Positions 5,645 through 9,102 of a stretch of DNA of 9,102 nucleotides are shown piece after piece; positions within the stretch are counted from its first letter, which is position 1, and every line of letters begins with the position of its first letter. The stretch is from Chloroflexota bacterium. GTDB taxonomy: Bacteria > Chloroflexota > UBA4733. The translations under genes and the position numbers were made by a program. The stretch is taken from contig JANWJO010000205.1 of the NCBI GenBank assembly GCA_025449435.1, positions 1 through 9,102 on the forward strand, written 5' to 3'. A model generated the notes under the pieces. It was not told where the DNA came from, searched no databases, and saw nothing but the letters and a program-made list of their open reading frames with translations.

Positions 5645-6618
5645 CAAGCACCCTCGTCTATCAATGCGGGTTGTCGTGTGCGCTGGTTGCCCAACGCCTC
5701 AAGGTTGCGCAGTGCCTGGCGGAAGTAGCTGAGTTTGAGTTCAACGCCAACGCCACGGCGCCCAGCCTGCACTGCCGCGTATACCTCAGATCCCACGCCC
5801 ATAAATGGCGTCAACACGGTCTCGCCTGGGTTGCTCCACAGCGCTAGGCAGCGCTCGATGACATCCAGTTGCAGCGGGTGGACGTGCTTTTCGTCCTCCT
5901 CATCGCGCGCTTCCTGGAATGGCAGCACCCGATCAAGCCGCACATCGTCCCAGAAGGCCGATGCATACTGCCGCCATATCCAGTGGGAGTACCGGTTTTC
6001 GATCTGGCTTCCGGTCCAGCCGCGATAGCGCAGCACGTCGTTAGGTGGCTTGCGTTCGCCAGCGTATTCCGTCAGGCCAGTCGGGTGCGCGATCGGTACT
6101 GGATTGTTGCCGCGCTTGCGGAACACCAGCAGATAGTCCGCACTGGCTACCGAGCACTGCGCCGAGTCGTCAACGATGGTGCGATGGGCGAGCCCCTTGG
6201 TGAGTGTGCGATTGCGTACGGTGAGCGGCTCTTTCCACACGTGATAGCGCGCCACGTAGCCGAAGCCGCAGCGGTTGTGCAGTCGGATGATGTCGCCGGG
6301 GAAGTCGGCGAGTTCGTCGCCGTGGCCGGTGTGCGATGATGGCACATCCATACAATGCACCGCCGTCATCCGGCCCGGCATCGTCACACGGTGCAACTCG
6401 CGCACCACAAACTCGTAGTGCGCCAGAAACTCCTCGTAGTTGCGACTATTGCTCAGGTCGCGGTCGCTACTGGAGTACTGGTACAAGCCCGCAAAGGGCG
6501 GCGAGTACACGGAGAGATGCACCGCATCATTGGGCAGCGCTGCAATCACGTCGATACAGTCGCCGTGATAGATCGCGTATTCGTTGGTAATGACTTGCTC
6601 AGCCGTTGCTATAGCCAT
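5644..6618 (-). CDS. Beta-class site-specific DNA methyltransferase
   Basis: This 324-aa protein transfers a methyl group from S-adenosylmethionine to adenine N6 or cytosine N4 in DNA. The motif order is that of the beta class: YHGDCIDVIAALP (17-29), catalytic motif IV SPPF (39-42), then C-terminal HPLQLDVIERCLALWSNPGE and SAM-binding motif I as PFMGVGS (271-277), followed by AGRRGVGVEL. The usual VLDPF is VLTPF here, as I recall for phage members of this family. SPPF is more common in N4-cytosine enzymes, but the base cannot be decided. The specificity region is short, as in stand-alone phage methylases, and no cognate restriction enzyme is obvious. Start ATG 6618 has GGAG 8 nt upstream and overlaps the helicase stop by 10 nt. 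It may protect phage DNA from host restriction. Confidence 0.92.
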   Translation of the reverse strand: MAIATAEQVITNEYAIYHGDCIDVIAALPNDAVHLSVYSPPFAGLYQYSSSDRDLSNSRNYEEFLAHYEFVVRELHRVTMPGRMTAVHCMDVPSSHTGHGDELADFPGDIIRLHNRCGFGYVARYHVWKEPLTVRNRTLTKGLAHRTIVDDSAQCSVASADYLLVFRKRGNNPVPIAHPTGLTEYAGERKPPNDVLRYRGWTGSQIENRYSHWIWRQYASAFWDDVRLDRVLPFQEARDEEDEKHVHPLQLDVIERCLALWSNPGETVLTPFMGVGSEVYAAVQAGRRGVGVELKLSYFRQALRNLEALGNQRTRQPALIDEGA

Positions 6619-8012
6619 GAAGGCATCTCCACTCGTTGCGTTTTGTGGTCATCGCGTGCCACGTTCAGCGCCTCACGCATATGCAGCACCAGAGCATCAA
6701 ACATATGGGCCGCCTGCTCGGCCTTGCGGTGTAGATTGCGCAGGGCGCTTTCACCGCCTGGCGTGGTAACGAGGTCCACCGAAACAGCCGACTGCTGGCC
6801 AAACCGCCAGCACCGGCGTACCGCCTGGTAATACTGCTCGAAGCTGTGCGAGGGGAAGTAGGTCAGATGGTGGCAGTGCCGCCAGTTCAGTCCCCAGCCC
6901 GCGATTAATGGCTTTGTGACCAGAACACGGACCTGGCCAGCGCCAAAGGCTGTCAGCTTTTCCTCTTTGGCTTCGACACTTTCCGACCCACTCACCTGCA
7001 CAGCGCCAGGGATAAGTTCGGTCAACAGGTCGCCCTCACGGTTGAGGTGACACCAGGCGATAGCGCGTTCGCTGTGGCCAAGGAGCGACGCGGCGACCTC
7101 GCAGCGCTCCGTGAGCGTGCGCCGCAGTTCCTCGCGTTCCTCGTGCAAGCCCAACGCGGGCACATCGAACAGACGGCCAGGAGTTACCTGGGCCGCCTCC
7201 ACAACGTTCTGTTGATGGGTCAGCGGTGGCAAGCAAAAACCATCATCGGCGAACCCTAGATCCGACGGCTTGCGCAGGGCGCGCGCCCACGATGCCACCC
7301 AACGCCAGAATGGAGTTTCGGCGTGCCCCTTGAACCGCCATTCCGTTGACTGGCCAAAGAACCGCCCGTGCTGTGCCGTTGCGCCCTGTCGGTTCGTGAA
7401 AAACCGCCCCAGCATGTCGGTGTGTCCGAGGTAGCCCAGCGCCTCACTGGAGGTCCCGAGTTCCACATAGTCATTGGGAGCGGCCGTCGCTGTACAGAGC
7501 AGCCGGTAGCGATGGGTGCGCAGGAACTCGGTCACCAGTGCGCGACGTGCGCCGTCGAACGCCTTGATGGCGCTCGATTCATCACACACCACGCCGCCGT
7601 AGTCGTGCGTGTCGAATAGGTGTAGCCGGTCATAGTTGGTAATCGTGATACCGGCAGTCACACGGCCTGTTTTGGATACTGCGGCATCGATGCCGAACTT
7701 TTCCGCCTCGTGCTGCGTCTGAAACGAGACGGCCAGCGGCGTGACAATAAGCACCGGCTTTCCGGTGACACGCCGGACATTTTCCGCCCATACGAGCTGT
7801 TGCGGCGTTTTGCCCAGCCCGCAGTCCTCAAACAAGGCCGCGCGCCCTTGCCGGATGGCCCACTCCACGAGCGAACGCTGGAAGGGGAACAGGAAATCGG
7901 GCAGCCAAACAGGTGCCACACCCGATGCTTCATTCCATTGCCGTTTCTGGTCGAGGAACGCGGCGTACGGGTCTATGCGCGTTGGTGCAGATGGCGACGC
8001 TATGGCGACCAT
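6609..8012 (-). CDS. SNF2-like superfamily 2 DNA helicase/translocase
   Basis: The 467-aa ATPase carries the SF2 motifs in order (numbering from GTG 8015, one higher than from the chosen start): Q-motif-like FPFQ (43-46), Walker A DCGLGKT (64-70), Ia-like VTPLAVSFQ (91-99), DEAH-type box as DESS (145-148), motif III TAT (175-177), motif V VTKPLIAGWGLNW (366-378), and motif VI QAVRRCWRFGQ (397-407). RCWRFGQ is typical of SNF2/RapA-like translocases. No extra nuclease or DNA-binding domain is visible, and the size is that of compact phage versions. ATG 8012 is preferred over GTG 8015: it forms TGATG with the preceding stop and has GGGGAGG 5 nt upstream. Pairing with a beta-class methyltransferase is common in phages. 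It may remodel DNA for replication, recombination or modification. Confidence 0.9.
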   Translation of the reverse strand: MVAIASPSAPTRIDPYAAFLDQKRQWNEASGVAPVWLPDFLFPFQRSLVEWAIRQGRAALFEDCGLGKTPQQLVWAENVRRVTGKPVLIVTPLAVSFQTQHEAEKFGIDAAVSKTGRVTAGITITNYDRLHLFDTHDYGGVVCDESSAIKAFDGARRALVTEFLRTHRYRLLCTATAAPNDYVELGTSSEALGYLGHTDMLGRFFTNRQGATAQHGRFFGQSTEWRFKGHAETPFWRWVASWARALRKPSDLGFADDGFCLPPLTHQQNVVEAAQVTPGRLFDVPALGLHEEREELRRTLTERCEVAASLLGHSERAIAWCHLNREGDLLTELIPGAVQVSGSESVEAKEEKLTAFGAGQVRVLVTKPLIAGWGLNWRHCHHLTYFPSHSFEQYYQAVRRCWRFGQQSAVSVDLVTTPGGESALRNLHRKAEQAAHMFDALVLHMREALNVARDDHKTQRVEMPSWL

Positions 8013-8233
8013 CACAGCCTCCCCGCCAGATGCGCGCGCACACCCTCAAACGCCAGGTACAGCACAAACGCCGCGATGATGGCCACCGCCGTCAGCGTCT
8101 CGTGATGGCGTGCCCACGTCCACTTCAGTGGCGTCCACCAGGACGCACGCCGCCGCAGTGGCAGCAAGCGCAACCGTGGGCGGGTCACTGGGTGCCCGTA
8201 TTCGTCATAGGTCAGGTATTCGGGTGCGTTCAT
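8012..8233 (-). CDS. Small single-pass membrane protein (73 aa)
   Basis: The product has a very basic N-terminal half (eight Arg or Lys between residues 18 and 42, including RRR at 27-29), then one hydrophobic segment, LTAVAIIAAFVLYLAFEGV (about 47-65), and a short tail. The positive charge predicts the N-terminus inside the cell. ATG 8233 is preferred over GTG 8305 because it gives a 4-nt ATGA overlap with the upstream gene and has GGGGGA 4 nt before it. It follows an exported protein and might work with it at the membrane. A holin-like role is possible from size and topology, but one transmembrane segment is weak evidence and no family is recognised. Confidence 0.65.
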   Translation of the reverse strand: MNAPEYLTYDEYGHPVTRPRLRLLPLRRRASWWTPLKWTWARHHETLTAVAIIAAFVLYLAFEGVRAHLAGRL

Positions 8234-8625
8234 CGTGTCCCCCAACCGAAACGGAGCACGCTTATACGAACGAAGCGCCTGCCCCACAAAATTGACCAAC
8301 TGCACGACGGCGACCAGATATCCACATCGGCAATGCCTGGCCTGCCCCTGTCGTCGATCAAGACGACGCCATGCGTGGCGACATCAACGAGTGAGCCCAA
8401 TGGCAGCCAGTAATCGCCACCGGCTGAGCCGGGAGCGGTGTAGCGACCTGAAGCGGTAATCCCGTGGTCACAGTAGCTAGACACGTTGCCGATCTTGGTA
8501 TAGAGCGGCCGGTTGATGGCCACCAAAGCGGGCGGCGCTACTGGCGGTGTTGGCGCCGGGAACGACCACGGCGGTTGCAGCCCCGCCACCACCATGCAGG
8601 CGACAATGAGGCGGTGAGGGGTCAT
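8230..8625 (-). CDS. Exported RlpA-like double-psi beta-barrel protein
   Basis: The 131-aa protein starts with MTPHRLIVACMVVAGL, a short signal-peptide-like stretch, then a Pro/Ala-rich spacer (21-34). Residues about 44-126 resemble an RlpA/3D-type double-psi beta barrel: GITASGRY (55-62), WLPLGSLVDV (73-82), VLIDDRGRPGIADVDIW (88-104) with the D-R-G and D-x-D pattern, and a closing LWGRRFVRISVLRFGW. Such domains bind or cleave peptidoglycan in RlpA and in some phage and germination proteins. Here the catalytic residues cannot be checked and two cysteines (C52, C108) could form a disulfide. Start ATG 8625 overlaps the upstream stop by ATGA. It may help cell lysis or wall penetration. IVAC at 7-10 looks like a lipobox, but the n-region is very short. 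Confidence 0.7.
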   Translation of the reverse strand: MTPHRLIVACMVVAGLQPPWSFPAPTPPVAPPALVAINRPLYTKIGNVSSYCDHGITASGRYTAPGSAGGDYWLPLGSLVDVATHGVVLIDDRGRPGIADVDIWSPSCSWSILWGRRFVRISVLRFGWGTR

Positions 8626-8969
8626 GAGGACGCCCCTTCCGCCTTCAGCGCCGCCATGGCACGGTCGAACACATCGAGCACGCGCCGCTTGCTCCGGCTT
8701 TCATCATTGAAGGCCACGATATCCACGTCTTCTGGGCAAAAGTGCTCAAGAAAGGTCAACGTGTCGTTTAGGGACTCCGGAGGCAGCACTTCCTCATAGT
8801 TGGCGATGCTGACTTCCACTGCGCCGGATGCACACCAGCGACAGGCGCGCGGGTCAAGGGGGTCTATTTCCCGCCCGCCGACCTCTCGTGCGGATACGCC
8901 GCGCGTCCAACCGAGTTCAATGCGGGTACGTGCTCCCTCGATGATGGCGAGGCGGGTTGCTGTGGTCAT
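8622..8969 (-). CDS. DUF6197-like protein (115 aa)
   Basis: The sequence pattern matches my memory of DUF6197: an N-terminal helix, IELGWTRG (17-24), CRWCASGA (43-50), a middle helical part, then VDIVAFND (82-89) and RRVLDVFDRAMAAL (94-107). That family is found in actinobacteria, phages and other accessory DNA, and has no known function. The CxxC (C43, C46) has no obvious partner pair. Start ATG 8969 is preceded by AGGAAGGGG 7 nt upstream, a strong ribosome site, and overlaps the previous stop by 4 nt. The stop overlaps the next ATG in the same way. Function cannot be stated. Confidence 0.7.
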   Translation of the reverse strand: MTTATRLAIIEGARTRIELGWTRGVSAREVGGREIDPLDPRACRWCASGAVEVSIANYEEVLPPESLNDTLTFLEHFCPEDVDIVAFNDESRSKRRVLDVFDRAMAALKAEGASS

Positions 8970-9102
8970 CCGTTTGCCCCTTCCTCAGTGCCTGGCAGTC
9001 GTGCCTGCTTGGTGCCTGTGGCTTTCGCCGGCTTGTTTTGGTGGGGGCACCGCGTCCAGTCCATTGCGCGGACTTCTTCGACGGTGTGGCGTGAGATGGT
9101 CA
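8966..9102 (-). CDS. 3' end of a gene cut by the right window edge
   Basis: A frame without stops enters from the right edge and ends at TGA 8968-8966, giving 44 C-terminal residues: TISRHTVEEVRAMDW, then TRCPHQNKPAKATGTKQ and ARLPGTEEGANG. The tail is basic and Lys/Pro/Thr-rich. The stop overlaps the start of the DUF6197-like gene (ATGA), which supports real coding. The start lies outside the window; an internal ATG at 9064 could give a 31-residue protein but is less likely. The product is not recognised. Confidence 0.6.
   Translation of the reverse strand, partial: TISRHTVEEVRAMDWTRCPHQNKPAKATGTKQARLPGTEEGANG

Noticed and set aside
5869..6339. 156-codon plus-strand frame
   Set aside because: It is fully inside the methyltransferase gene on the other strand, whose motifs are unambiguous.
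8234..8305. Upstream GTG start (8305) for the small membrane protein
   Set aside because: It would overlap the RlpA-like gene by 76 bp, while ATG 8233 has an ATGA junction and a ribosome site.

Overview
This 9.1-kb window looks like part of the early or replication region of a bacteriophage or prophage of a high-GC bacterium. All supported genes lie on the minus strand, so transcription runs from position 9102 towards 1. They are packed almost without gaps, and many junctions are ATGA, GTGA or TGATG stop/start overlaps. The gene content is phage-like: a primase-helicase, a SNF2-like helicase, a beta-class DNA methyltransferase, a nuclease-like protein, small zinc-binding proteins and small proteins of unknown function. 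No integrase, structural gene, tRNA, rRNA, insertion sequence or CRISPR array is visible. The host cannot be named from the sequence. Chloroflexota is only an impression from the base composition and the J-domain protein.

In transcription order, 9102-8012 holds the 3' end of a gene cut by the right edge, a DUF6197-like protein, an exported RlpA-like double-psi beta-barrel protein and a one-TM small protein. Region 8012-4480 holds a SNF2-family helicase, a DNA methyltransferase of the SPPF type, a 191-aa zinc-finger protein, a 70-aa protein and a PD-(D/E)XK-like nuclease candidate, all translationally coupled by overlaps. After a 109-bp gap carrying a hairpin and a possible promoter, 4370-1237 holds a DUF669-like, possibly DNA-binding protein, a HARP-like/J-domain protein and a 731-aa primase-helicase. 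After a second gap of 334 bp come two zinc-ribbon proteins that look like diverged relatives; the last is cut by the left edge.

The most unusual element is the 334-bp gap at 903-1236. It is AT-richer than its surroundings and is almost entirely one long imperfect palindrome (about 924-1233). It carries six copies of an 8-bp motif (consensus TARAACGC), three per strand, with identical mirrored spacing of 73 and 19 bp. Lying directly downstream of the primase-helicase gene, it is a good candidate for a replication origin or another multi-site protein-binding locus.

Taken together, the central genes could replicate DNA (AEP-like primase plus DUF3987-like ATPase, a DNA-binding protein, a J-domain recruiter of host DnaK, a nuclease) and modify or remodel it (methyltransferase with SNF2 helicase). 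The exported beta-barrel protein and the one-TM protein may act at the cell envelope.
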